Below, piece after piece: positions 33,836-44,568 of a DNA stretch of 44,568 nt (its first letter is position 1; each line of letters begins with the position of its first letter). The DNA is from Heterotrichella gracilis (Eukaryota > Sar > Xanthophyceae > Tribonematales > Xanthonemataceae). Position numbers and translations under genes: made by a program. The stretch covers positions 1 to 44,568 of the forward strand of contig JAULBX010026707.1 of assembly GCA_032358255.1 (NCBI GenBank). The letters run 5' to 3'. The notes beneath the pieces were generated by a model. The model ran no database searches. It worked only from the letters and a program-made list of their open reading frames with translations, and had not been told where the DNA came from.

Positions 33836-34414
33836 GATTGCGCTGGCCCGTCAACCAGGCACCAGTAAGAAAACTACAGGCGACTATACCAGATAACCAG
33901 ACGAAAGCAGAGAAGGAAAAACCAACGCTGTTTTTTGGTGATTAGTGTGGCCACTGGCGATACACGAGAGGACCCGCACAGGGCGAGAGCAAGGCCGGAC
34001 TGCCCACCTATTGCTGGTTGTGGAACAGGATTGCGCTCGACACAGTTTTAACGGTGAAGTTGGTATCTGACAGGACGTGCATTGCGAGGAACCACACTGT
34101 TTATCTCTGTGTTGTGTGGATAGGCATAGGAGTTTATCTGGGCTTATCCAAAAAGGGCGGCCAAACCCTAATTCCAACCCTAATAAGCTCCCCCCTCCCA
34201 AATGCCTTCAACCTGCTTCTCAAAAGAGCACACGGGAGTCTCGGCTTCTCAAATTTAAAAGTGTTCGCCACTTCTGGTCGTTACAAGCCGGCCCATAGGC
34301 GTATCCTCGGCGCGTGCCACAAGGCTTAGTTACAACCATGTCAAGTGACTGAGGAGCTTCCATTGCGAAAGCACGCTGGCCCAGCTGCTGGCAACCCCCA
34401 GCCAGTGCCCCCTG
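33836..34414. other. Spacer between thioredoxin-fold and FO synthase genes
   Basis: No gene recognised. Contains the promoter of the thioredoxin-fold gene and the 3' UTR of FO synthase. A minus-strand TGTAA (34330-34334), about 80 bases past the FO synthase stop, fits a green algal polyadenylation signal. CCCTAA-type telomere-like motifs occur near 34165-34182. Confidence 0.5.
34330..34334 (-). terminator. Candidate TGTAA polyadenylation signal of FO synthase
   Basis: TGTAA on the minus strand about 80 bases downstream of the stop codon. TGTAA is the typical signal in chlorophyte algae. A five-base motif is weak evidence by itself. Confidence 0.35.
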
Positions 34415-37400
34415 TCAATTGCGCGCAAGCTGACCGCCCACCAGCCGTGCCAGCACCCCCGCTCTGAAAGACACATCCACCTGCCCCTGCGGTGGTGCCC
34501 CGTACAGGGTGGTGCGCTGGCGGGGGTTGCGCCCCTCACCAAGTATCAGGCGCTCCATGTCAGAAGGGGGAAGCTCCTGGCCGTGGGCGGCACCTGCAAG
34601 GGGGTTGGAGGAGCAGGGGGATTAATAGGGGAGGGGAGTCACTGTGGCCACGCGTGTTCACCATCGGAAGGTGGGCGGAGGAGGAAAGGGGGTTACGGGG
34701 GAGAGGGATCATTTGTGGTCACCAATGGTTCACATGGGGATGCATTTTGCAGGCAGCACTGCGTACCGCCAATGGGGACCAGCATGCACAGGATTATGTG
34801 CCAGAGGTCAGCCGAGGTAGCAGGTGATGGCGAGTGGGGTGGATACTCAACACACCGTCCTGCAAGGTGAGAATGCAAGATGCATGGGTGCCCCTGGACA
34901 GCCACACTGCACACAAAACCCCTTATACAAACGTCTCCTCCTCTAATGTTACTGCTGCAGTTGGCTCACCACCCACCCACCTGCTGCGCGTGTGATTGAC
35001 TCGTTCATGATGCTCCCCCCCATGTCGTTGCACCCTGCACGCAGCAGCCGCGCAGCCAGCTGGGGGCCCATCTTGACCCACGAGGCCTGGATGTTGTCCA
35101 CATGGCCGTGCAGGGCCAGGCGGGCGACTGAGTGCATGAGCACGCACTCGCGCAGGGTGGGGCCGCGCCGCGCATGACCTGGGGGCAGGAGGAGAAAATA
35201 CGATCAGTACCATTTGGCGAAAAGCTTACATGTAGCGGAGTGGTGGGCCACCTATGGCAGGTGCAGGGGTGCACATAAAGCTGCGGGCCACCATACTTTG
35301 CCATTGTGTCGCCATGGCACCTGGCCTGCCAGCCGCCCAGTGATCCAGCGGCACACAGGGCAGGGTGCAGGGACAACTTACAAGTGAGCTAGGTGCACAG
35401 CCTGTCGGCGGGAGTCTACTTAATAATGTTTCAGACCATGCTGTACTCCTGTGCCTTTGTGGCCCAGGCATACCATGGCATGGGTCCCAATTCCCCACAG
35501 CCAACACCAAACCGCCCCCACCCACCTTTCAGGTACATTGGCGCCTGCATGTGCACGAATGGCAGGGGCACAAACTCAGTGATTCCCCCCGTCTGCTCCG
35601 CAAGCCCCCTGATTGCCGCCAGGTGGCGTGTCCATGGTGCATATCCCTCCTCGCAGTGTCCGAACATGATGGTGGAGGTGGTGCGCAGGCCAACGGAGTG
35701 GGCGGTGGCAACAACCTGAGAGCGGTTGGCAATGGTAAGTGAATGCGATCACCGGGGTGCACTGTGTTACACGTTAACGGGAATGTATTATGCACGTGCT
35801 TGCCATGTATGTTGGGTGCCATGCGCATGCATGCCGAGGTCGTATTACTATCCACTACACTACACTAAATGTGCCGTGCACACCAATAAAAGCTCTGCCT
35901 TGCGCAGGAAAGTGATCCATGCTTTGTACCGCATTCGCATGCATGTTGTAGGCATGTGAGGCAAATGCTACCCTGCCAATGCTAACAGAATGCCCCCAAC
36001 CACCCAGCACCCAAGTGAGGCAAGGTCCCACCTCCAGCCACTCCTGCGTGTTCAGCTTGTCGGGGCACAGGTGCGCGCGCACGCCGTCATCAAGGATCTC
36101 AGCAGCGGTGCCAGGCAGGCTGCCCAGGCCTGTGACACGGGGTGAGGGCGGTGTCAGGGTACGTAATACCACTAGAATGGCAGGAGGACCACCCATCAGA
36201 TGCAGGCAACAGAAACATGCACTCGACTCAACCCCCGCCCTTGCCCCACTTGCATTCCCCCAGCTGCATCATGCCACCAGCGCCACCGTGTGGTACACAA
36301 CTTGCCCCCAAGAGCAGCATCACCAGTACCCCACGGGACGTGGTCTGCCGATTCCCCTCACCTGCATCCCTCAGCGCTGCCAGGTATCTGTGCAGGCTCC
36401 ACCCCAGCGTGCGTGCCCCTTGCGTGACCTCCAGGGGCGAGAATGCGTGCACATGGATGGAGGGGGCGCCCGCCTTGGCCGCCTCCAGCATGCGCAGGTA
36501 GGTGTCTCCAGTGAATTCAGGGTGGATACCGCCCTGGGTGCCAGGTGAGGTGTGTATGAAGGGGTAAGCAATGAACCACATATGGTAATCAAAATCAAAC
36601 AACTAATATCAAATGATAAATCGACATTGGGTGGGGACAATATTAGATGTAATGTCTCATTACTCCAAATATTTCACGTTTATTGGAAAAAGACTAGCTT
36701 CGCTGCTAAATTACAACTTTTGAAATAAATAGACAACCAAAATATTGGATTGATCAACTCGACCCAATCAATGTGTCAGAAAATGGCATCTGCACGCACA
36801 AGACATGCCCCCAACCCTTGTCTCCCTTCCCCACCTGCATGCACACTTCCGTTGCCCCCCTGTCCCATGCCTCCGCTGTGCGCCGTGTGACCTCCTCCAG
36901 GGGGAGCAGGTAGGGGGCGCCGCGCAGCGAGTCAGAGGCCTTGCCCTTGCTGCGGATCAGGGAGTGCAAAGTTGATCATTCAAGAATGAGCAAACCACTG
37001 AACATAATCTGAGGTGATTAAATGAACAAAACCGAAATGACTCTATGTAAGAACGTGGCGGTTACCTACATCCCAATGTATGCATGGCGTCACACCCCAT
37101 CTCCCCTCCTGTTCCCTCCCACACTCCGTCCACCACCACCACCCACCCACCCACCCACCCACCCACCTGAATGCACAGAAGGCGCACTTGTACGTGCACA
37201 CGTTGGTGTAGTTGATGTTGCGGTTGACCACGTAGGTGACGTCGTCGCCGCACACACGCAGCCGCAACGCATCTGCAGCTCCTGTCACAGCGGCGTAGTC
37301 TGCCCCCCTGGTCCCATATAGCACCACCATCTCGATCTCAGTCACCTGGTGCCCATGGTCAAGCACCCGCCTGTGCAGGGGGGAAACACGCAATGGAGGC

Positions 37401-40400
37401 AGGGGGGGTTCAGGGTGCAATGGTGCATGGTATCAATGGGGTGCATGCACGCATGCAAGGAGCAGGAAAAAGCATAGAGCTGTGGGCGAAGCCAGTTGAA
37501 GGTCGAGTGGAGGTACACTGAGGTCACCCAAATTAAGTATGAGCCTGATATAAATTCCTCAAAGGAAGCACATGAACATCAGTGTCCTTGATCATACGTG
37601 GCAAGGGCTCCACACAGCATGAGGAGGCAAGGCCACCAGGCTCATGGGGGTATTTTATGTGCACCACACTGCAATACCCACAACACACACACCTGAGTAT
37701 ATTTGCCACCTCGTGCGATGGCGCTGGCCCCTCACACCCCTCCATGAGCCCGTCCTCCCCCACCGCCACCCGCCACACCCTCTCCCCCTTGACCACCCGC
37801 ACCACAGGCACGCTGCTCTTCAAACCAGACAAGTGGCGCATGCCATCCGATGAACTGCTTGCAACACCACTCTCCCCTGAGCTGCTCCCTTCTGCATCAA
37901 GCACAATGCTCCCCCCCCGGTGGCTACCATACACCTGACCTCTCCCCTCTCCAGCAGTGCGGCCACTACTGCTGTCCCCTTGGCTACCATTCTGTTGCCC
38001 CCTGTCCTGCCCTGTACCGCTGACAGGACTGCCCTCCGATTTACTCCCCACCTCCCCTGGTTCCAACCCCTCTGCCTCCTCCCCTTGCCCTGGCCACCAC
38101 CCACTGCCCCTGGCCAGCCCCTGCGTGTCCGCCAGCCTCAGCGCATGTGCCCCCACACTGGCAGGGCCGCTGCTGAAGTCCATCCATGTACGTGCATCAC
38201 GCATGTAGGGGGGGTATACCGCCAGCCTGTGGGACGAGAGGGCATTGCCGGTGTCAGGAGCAGTGGTGAGCATACTAGGCGGGCAGCTGGGCTTTGCCCA
38301 AACCGCATGGAATCATACTGATGCTATACTATCCTCTCGTCACACCGGCTTGTGCACCCATCCTTGATATCATGCATGCCTGTGGGGCCATGCCAGGATG
38401 TGTGCATGTGTGCATTGTGACTTGTATGGTAGAAGCCAGTATGATCCGAACATAGAGTTGCAACATCGCGCACACACCCACCTGGGCAGCAGGGCCTTGC
38501 CCCCCAGTGCAGTTGCCGCCGCCAGCTGCTGCAGGTGCGGCCATGACCTCTCTGGGTTGACATAGTCCCTGGTGAGGGGGGAGATGCCACCCCAGTCGTT
38601 GATGCCCGCACCCAGCAGCGCAAGCCAGGAGGAATAGTCGAGCGGGGAGGCCGAGGGGGTAAGGTTGGGGGGTGCCTGTGTGGTGGTGCGGTGCACGGGT
38701 GGGTGGCATGCGGGCTGCCTAGGCTTTGAGATCAAGTACAGCATCCGTGGCTGTCCCTAGGCAATGGTTTTACCTCCTGGCAGTGAAGTAGCAATGGGTG
38801 GTATACATATATGGACATGGGTGTGCTGTGTGTGGTGAATTTCTGCCGCAGTGACCCCAGATTGGTGCCAGTGGCCATGAGAAGCCACAGCCATGCGACC
38901 CCCTGGCAATTACCCATGACATGACTGCATGCATGTGACCAGCCATAAGCCCTAGGCCAACACATGCATGCTGCGAGCCCTCGCCCGCCTCTCATCCAAG
39001 TACTACCCCCACCCCACCTGAATGTTCATGTGCGGGCCAAACATGAGACGGGCCACTGCCACGCTCCATGTGAGCTCATCCAGTGACGGCTCAGGCCAGT
39101 CAGCCATGGCGGTGCCTTGCTTGGCGCGGAAATTCTGGATGATCACCTCCTGCGGGGTTAAGGTTGAAACATGAAATGATCACCACTTGCGGGATGTGCA
39201 GGTGAACATGAAATAATCACCCTGCGGCGAGTGAGGGTGACGGGGACGACATGCAGCAATGGGGTGGAGTCTGTGGGTGAGGGCAGGGGGGCAGCAGGTG
39301 ATCACCCTCCTTCCATGTGTGCGAGGATGGTGTTGGAGATCAATGATAGGCTCCTGTATTGGGGATTGACACCTGCATGAGCGGTCATACATATACCTGC
39401 ATCATCTTCCTGCCACAACAGCCAGCCTCATTGCGCCTCTTGCCATCCATTAGCCCAACCCACCCACCAGCACAGCGTCCCCCACCCACCCCCACCCGCA
39501 CACCTGTATGTGGCCATGCTCCATGTGCAGCTTGTGAATCTCCCCCAGCGCCTGCACCCGCTCCTCCCGTGTCTCGCCTATGCCCAGCAGGATGCCGCTG
39601 GTGAAGGGGATGCGCGCACGGCCAGCAGCAGCAATGGTGGCCAGGCGCACAGAGGGCTCCTGCGGTGAGGGGGGTAGTGGTGGGAGGTAAGATGAGATGT
39701 GGGTTTTTTCATGTGTGTGCATCAGTGGCCACAATCGTACATAGTAAGCCATGCTGCATTCCCACCCTCCCCGCTGTCCTCTGTGGCCTCCCCCATTTAC
39801 CCATCAGTGCACCCACCATATCCAATATGGTCACATGATGCTGCATGGTGCTGCTCTAACAACGTGAGGCTGATGGATCCTTGCCGTCAACACACCAAGC
39901 GCTTGGACCACAAACCCATTCCAGTGCGTATACATGCATATATATGACAGTACGTATTTGACTAGCACCCACAGCACCAGCTGCCCCCCGTGCCTTCCCC
40001 TACCTTGTCTGGGCAGTCATGGTGCGCCCCCCCCTCTTCCATCAGCCGCGGCGCCACCCCCTCAAGCATCAGACCCTGGCTCACGGACACACCCCGCAGG
40101 CGCACCAGGTCATCCTCCCCCATCACCCCCGCGTTCACGTGCGGCAGCAGGCCAGTCTCACGCAGCACCGCACCAGCAGCGGCCACCACGTAGTCTAGGG
40201 TTGAGCCATACCCTAGGGTCGCCAGCTCCGCTGCTGCTTCAGGGTACAGCAGCTCGGGCTTGTCGCCTGGCAGGGGGGTACTTTAGTGGGTGGGTGGGTG
40301 TGGATGGGGTGCTGGGGAATGGTGAGTGTCCACATAAATGGCATGTGCCTGCGCGGCATGTGCGTGCGCGGCATGTGCGGGCGAATGGATACATTGTTTT

Positions 40401-41747
40401 TGTGGAGTCTACACACGCCACAGCCTGAAAAAAATGCAGACGGTGCCATTTGTCATGCAAAGCCATTCCCAGTACAAGCCTTGGCCGTCTCATCCAGACA
40501 GGGAGCCCACCAACCCCCCCACCCCCCACCCCACCCACCCAGGGTGAACAGGGCCTCTGTGCATCCCGCCTGCGCCCCCTCGCGTGCCACCGCCACCACC
40601 TCATCCAGCGTCATATAGCACCGCCTGCCCGGGGTGGGTGGGAGCGCAAATGTGCAGTAGCCACACGCGTCGCGGCACAGGCGGGTCAGGGGGAGGAACA
40701 CCTATGGGGAGGAAATACACATAATTAACAAATAACTTATATATAATGAGTAATAAACAACTAAATATTAACCCATTGCTACCTTCAGTCCCCGCCCTTC
40801 CATCTTGCATTTCTTAGAGAAGACAACACAATTCAACCTTGGCGATTAGTGAAATGACAAGTTGCAAGGGGGGCCGCTGCAGATGCTGTGCGGCCCATGT
40901 ACACACCCCGTGTTGCAGCGCGCAGCCCAAGTGGACACTGTACCCGCCGTGGAACAACTCCGCAACATGGTTGTGAAGCAACCATGCACTGCGATGGCAC
41001 CACTGGGTGCATTCCAATGCCAATGCAATGCCATGCATTGGCCGGGGAGTCTACAGGTGTTGTTCCACACCCACCTTTGGCGAGAAGGTGATTGCATCGT
41101 GGCCCCGGTCACGCAGGGCTGCTGCTGCTGCTGCGAGGGCGTCCAGGGGGGCATTGAAGGCCACATGGGACAACTCCTGTGGGGGTTTGAAGAAAAACAG
41201 GAAGAAATGTGCATGAAGCCTGTGGTACGCCCATTAGAAGTGAAAGTTCGAGGGTGGACCAGGTGGCGCCACGTCGTGTTCGGCATGTCACATGCCTGGC
41301 GCGTGTCATATGCATGCATATGAGTCTCCTAAACCAGATCAACTTGGGTAGCGCTGCGTGCACAGCAATTTGGCCACCACTGTAGACATTACGCTGTCAT
41401 CGCATTGGCTCGTGCACCACTGTGCGTACACCTACCTCAATCGTGAGGCTGTCTCTGTCGCCCCTGGTCACGGCCCCAAGCAGCTCCACGGCATCAACTT
41501 CCGACCCGTTGCAGCTGCCTTGCGACGCATTGGGAACCACTCGCGCCTGAAAATATCCTCCCGCACGAGTCCTCGACGGGGAGACCAGGGCTGTGTGTTG
41601 TGGTGCGCCAAGTTGTACCCGGTGAGGGGTGGCATGCCCTCGGTATTGGGCGTGGCAGCTCGCGCATACCTGGCCAGAGTTGCGAGGGTGGGTTGGAGGG
41701 TGAACGCCCAGCTCGCTATACGCGTTAAGCAACTTGCAGACTGGCAT
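34415..41747 (-). CDS. cofGH (fbiC): FO synthase, fused CofG-CofH (deazaflavin F0 biosynthesis)
   Basis: Makes 7,8-didemethyl-8-hydroxy-5-deazariboflavin from tyrosine and a pyrimidine precursor. Green algae are reported to use F0 as an antenna of DNA photolyase. Sixteen exons: 41670-41747, 41436-41546, 41075-41176, 40539-40701, 40004-40266, 39504-39659, 39018-39149, 38482-38675, 37693-38226, 37167-37370, 36835-36949, 36362-36533, 36032-36129, 35526-35715, 34981-35178, 34415-34593; about 962 residues. CofG half: radical [12 protein letters not shown] (Cys 106, 110, 113), [48 protein letters not shown]. CofH half: [19 protein letters not shown] (Cys 636, 640, 643), [53 protein letters not shown]. 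Between them, inside one exon, lies an added Gly/Ser/Glu-rich insert of about 100 residues (near 445-548). The first exon is the least certain; the others are locked by phase and motifs. Confidence 0.95.
37138..37166. repeat. (CCCA)n microsatellite forming a splice donor
   Basis: Seven consecutive ACCC/CCCA units. Read on the minus strand they are GTGGGTGGGTGG..., and the FO synthase exon 10 donor (GTGGGT) is the first unit, so the 5' splice site sits at the edge of a length-variable repeat. Confidence 0.8.
40340..40383. repeat. 15-base tandem repeat in an FO synthase intron
   Basis: Three near-identical GGCATGTGCSTGCGC units in a row within the intron between exons 4 and 5. Confidence 0.75.
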
Positions 41748-42742
41748 CCTGCTAAGTGTGGACCAGGAAAGGGAAAGCTAGCTGTGGACGCACGGCAAGG
41801 TCCCAACACTGGCTCAGAACTCTCGTGGAAAACCAGACTAGCGAAACCCAACCAGCTCGGCTCCCTTATCTGTTTGAAGGTAGCGTGGTTCCTTTATCTT
41901 GCTCTAATAGAGCAACGAGCCGGGCACCATCTTGAAGTGTTTTTTGCTGAAGTGCCTAGTTAACACCTGGGGCTGCAACGGGGAAGTCGAGCTGCGCTGT
42001 CTTGGTGCTATAAACGATGCAGGGCACACACTGCCCTGCTTCCACCGCAATATTAGATCGGTACATTGCAGCCGTGTGTCATATCTCTGAACTGCTGGTA
42101 CTTCAGCGCTGTGCTTACCCGCTACCCACCATCGCCCATTGGGCCACCACGCACCTCCTGAAAGATACTCGTGGCAGACAAGGTACCAAGCGACCCTCAC
42201 GACAGTACTATTTAGACACCAACGTGCCGTGCATAGCAATAGGTTGACAGCGTCTTGAGTGTGTATCGCTCGTCGCTGTGTAGTGTCGGCTCCCCCACCT
42301 CTAGGCTATTCCAGTACCATCCATACCCACGCTGAATAGCAATCAGCGACTTGGACTTGACGGAAAGGCTCTTATGTATTTCCTTGGCGGTTTTGAAAGT
42401 CAGTGCGTGTATACCCTTGCCTGTTTTCCGTTCGGTTGACTTGATCAGCTGTGGCATGTGGTGGGCCCACTTACGTAGTTTGCTTGCTCACCTGCCACGC
42501 TACCCAGTGGGTGTGCCAGAAACCCACTTGTGATATGCCTAAAGCCATCCAATTTTACGCGAACCACCCCACCTTGCATGAAGCCACCCAGCTGACAGCA
42601 CTGCTATGCATGCATATGGGCCAGGCGATGGCGTAGCAAAATACACGACGTGGCCTAAACATGCTCCAAGGGCACCAGTGTTTGAATAGCCAACCCCCCC
42701 TGTGCCGCCCATTCAGGTACCCACCTCCACACCACCACCACC
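41748..42742. promoter_or_regulatory. Divergent intergenic region of FO synthase and ARD
   Basis: About 1 kb between the FO synthase start (minus) and the acireductone dioxygenase start (plus). It must contain both promoters. It also contains a small basic frame at 42212-42457 (listed separately). No promoter motif is clear. Confidence 0.45.
42212..42457 (-). CDS. Doubtful small basic ORF, 81 residues
   Basis: ATG-initiated frame with Lys-rich, natural-looking composition (TERKTGKGIHALTFKTAKEI, then SLIAIQRGYGWYWNSLEVGE). Too short to place in a family and without flanking exons that I could join. It could be a real small gene, an exon of a longer one, or a transposon fragment. Confidence 0.3.
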   Translation of the reverse strand: MPQLIKSTERKTGKGIHALTFKTAKEIHKSLSVKSKSLIAIQRGYGWYWNSLEVGEPTLHSDERYTLKTLSTYCYARHVGV

Positions 42743-44437
42743 ATGGCCGCCGCACTCTCCCCCGAGGACCTGCGCCTGGCAGAGGTGGGGCACACACAAA
42801 AACTTTAAACCCTAACCCAATTGTTAAACTGTAAATAAATACACTGACAGCCATGCCCCTAGTTTCCTTCAATTTATCCCACCTGTATCCCTTTCCGCCT
42901 GCCTGCCCAGCGCACAATCCACCCCTCAATTGGATGACCCTGACCTTGCAAGATTCACAATCTTGCCCTTGTGATTTTTCTCTTATCATCTACGCCCCCT
43001 GCCCCTGCAGCCCGACTCCCCCTCCGACGTGACCCTTGAGGCCTGGTACATGGACAGCTCAGCAGAGGACCAGCGGCTGCCACACAGGCTGGAGCCAAAC
43101 CAGGCGGTCAGCGCAGAGGTGAGGCAGGGCACGGGGTGGGGGGTGCGGGGTGGTTAGGGCAGGGTACGTGTTATGGTTGTGTAGGTGGGCGCATTGTGAC
43201 TGCTGTGTGTTGTATAGCCAGCCGAATCATCGATGGGACTGCTCGATGAATTGATGATAGCACGGGCCAGGAACTTCAACGGGCGCTTGGTGCTTGATGC
43301 TGTATGGTTGTGGATGTTATAGCCGTGGTGCTGTGCCCCGCAGATGGGCGCCAGGGGATAGTGGATTGGTACCGAGCCACCCCGTCCCATTTGCGCACGA
43401 CTGCGCGCCTGGTAGATTGCAACTCACTTCTGCCCTCTTGCTGCGCAGGTGCTGCGTGCCCTGGGTGTGCTGAGCTGGCGCATGGACGCAGACAACCATG
43501 AGACCGACCCCAAGCTGGCCGCCATCCGCAAGACAAGGAATTACAATTACCAGGTATAGCAGGGGAGGGAATGAGGGGTCCTTGCTGTGCCTTGATTGCC
43601 ACATATCTGAATGCGGCATTCATGTGTGTATGCATGGCTTGCCGCAAGGCCGTGGCCATCTCTTGTCTGCATGGCATTCCACCAGGGCTGGGTCCTGGGC
43701 TGAGTCTGGCTGCTACCGTATGCCGTGCACCGTGTGCTGTGTGCCCATCATGCTTTTCATCCTGGCACCCACCTCAACACATGCCCAGGAGCATCTTGCC
43801 CACTTGCCCATTTCTCCAGCTGGCACGCTTCATGCTCAACCTCCCAACCCCAACCCTCCTCAGGACATCATCACCGTCTCCAAGGACACCCTGCCTGGCT
43901 ACGAGGCCAAGATCAAGAGCTTCTACGAGGAGCACCTGCACACAGACGAGGAGATCCGATACATACTGGATGGGAGCGGTGCGTGTGGGGGTGGATTGCA
44001 GGGCTGGGCTGTTGGGTTGTGGTAACCTTTATAGAGCATTTGGGGTGTGTGGGCGGATGCAGGGAGCACGATCAAGGGCTGGTGATGGTGGTGGCGGTGT
44101 CAGAAGCATGCAAGGGGTATGCAGCGCTGCATGGGTATTGGTCGCATGGGTGCGGGGTTTCAATTTGACAAAAATGCTTTGAAGCTGGGAATGGGTTACT
44201 GCGGGTGTAGTTGCCAGGTGGCGGTACTATGGGGGCAGCACTGCTCCCCACTCCGCCGCCTGCCTCCGCCCTGGCGCTGCCTGACTAGCGCCCATTGCCC
44301 CTCCCCTCCCAGGCTACTTTGACGTACGTGACCTTGAGGACCGGTGGATCCGCATATGGTGCCGCAAGGGCGACATGATTGTGCTGCCGGAGGGGATCTA
44401 CCACCGCTTCACGCTGGATGAGAGCAACTACACAGTG
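42743..44437 (+). CDS. ARD1: Acireductone dioxygenase (methionine salvage), 3' end outside window
   Basis: Oxidises acireductone to 2-keto-4-methylthiobutyrate and formate in the methionine (MTA) salvage cycle; cytosolic or nuclear cupin. Exons: 42743-42784, 43011-43118, 43449-43553, 43864-43978, 44313-44437; all phases agree, and exon 5 ends at a GTGAGT donor, so the gene continues past the window. 167 residues are visible. Landmarks: [52 protein letters not shown]. The metal ligands are visible in [20 protein letters not shown] (His-x-His...Glu), and the fourth ligand His in the [13 protein letters not shown] loop. The start ATG 42743 lies in ACCATGGCC, a good eukaryotic context, and the N-terminus [10 protein letters not shown] fits the family. 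Confidence 0.95.
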
Positions 44438-44523
44438 GTGAGTGGGGGTGGCAGGTGGAGGAGCACGGAGGCGCGGTCCCACTGGGGGGCCGGGGAAGGG
44501 AGGAGGGGTGAGGAGGGAGAACT

Positions 44524-44547
44524 ATTTTAGGGCCTAGGGTTTAGGGT
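44524..44547. repeat. Telomere-like TTTAGGG motifs in an ARD intron
   Basis: Several TAGGG units including TAGGGTTTAGGG, within the intron after exon 5. A second interstitial telomere-like patch in this window. Confidence 0.5.
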
Positions 44548-44568
44548 ACGGCTAGAGGTATGTTGTCT

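Noticed and set aside
41358..41963. 201-codon plus-strand frame
   Set aside because: It is antisense to FO synthase exons 1 and 2, has no family motifs, and is explained by the GC-rich opposite strand.

Overview
The window looks like nuclear DNA of a green alga (Chlorophyta; Trebouxiophyceae-like is a guess). Protein genes are GC-rich and cut into many short exons by GT..AG introns, mostly ending in CAG. They are separated by AT-richer, repeat-bearing spacers. Two products carry plastid-type leaders, one gene encodes a fused FO synthase (known from bacteria and green algae), and plant-type TTTAGGG motifs occur inside introns. No rRNA, CRISPR or prokaryotic operon was seen. Exon models were read by hand: reading frame, splice phase and family motifs had to agree.

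Layout. 1-3070: no gene recognised. 3077-4620 (-): decayed Ty3/gypsy retrotransposon with RNase H, integrase and a GPY/F-like end. 5108-7839 (-): pantothenate synthetase, 9 exons. 8627-12185 (+): plastid SecY, 9 exons, divergent from panC. 12186-14108: AT-rich spacer with inverted repeats, direct repeats, an AT microsatellite and a tRNA/SINE-like segment. 14109-15651 (-): UBA-Pth2 peptidyl-tRNA hydrolase, 6 exons. 17076-18553 (-): single-pass membrane protein with two DFDW/NPDL repeats. 20127-21512 (-): EEF1AKMT1/EFM5-type methyltransferase. 22005-22205 (-): tiny UQCC6/BRAWNIN-like protein. 23147-23868 (-): possible hypothetical gene. 24448-28288 (-): EF-hand protein with a C-terminal membrane segment. 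29428-29838 (+): small plastid-targeted membrane protein. 31099-33835 (-): thioredoxin-fold membrane protein with Ser in place of both active-site Cys. 34415-41747 (-): FO synthase (CofG-CofH fusion), 16 exons. 42743-44437 and beyond (+): acireductone dioxygenase, running off the window.

The genes are individually regulated eukaryotic units rather than a pathway cluster. Themes are vitamin/cofactor synthesis (pantothenate, deazaflavin F0), methionine salvage (ARD), thylakoid protein insertion (SecY) and translation (Pth2, eEF1A methylation). The most interesting items are the redox-dead thioredoxin-like membrane protein, the repeat membrane protein, the UBA-Pth2 fusion, the UQCC6-like microprotein, and the FO synthase with a roughly 100-residue low-complexity insert between its halves. 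A 57-base poly-G run next to an N gap and a poly-C run (33110-33187) marks a probable assembly problem inside an intron.
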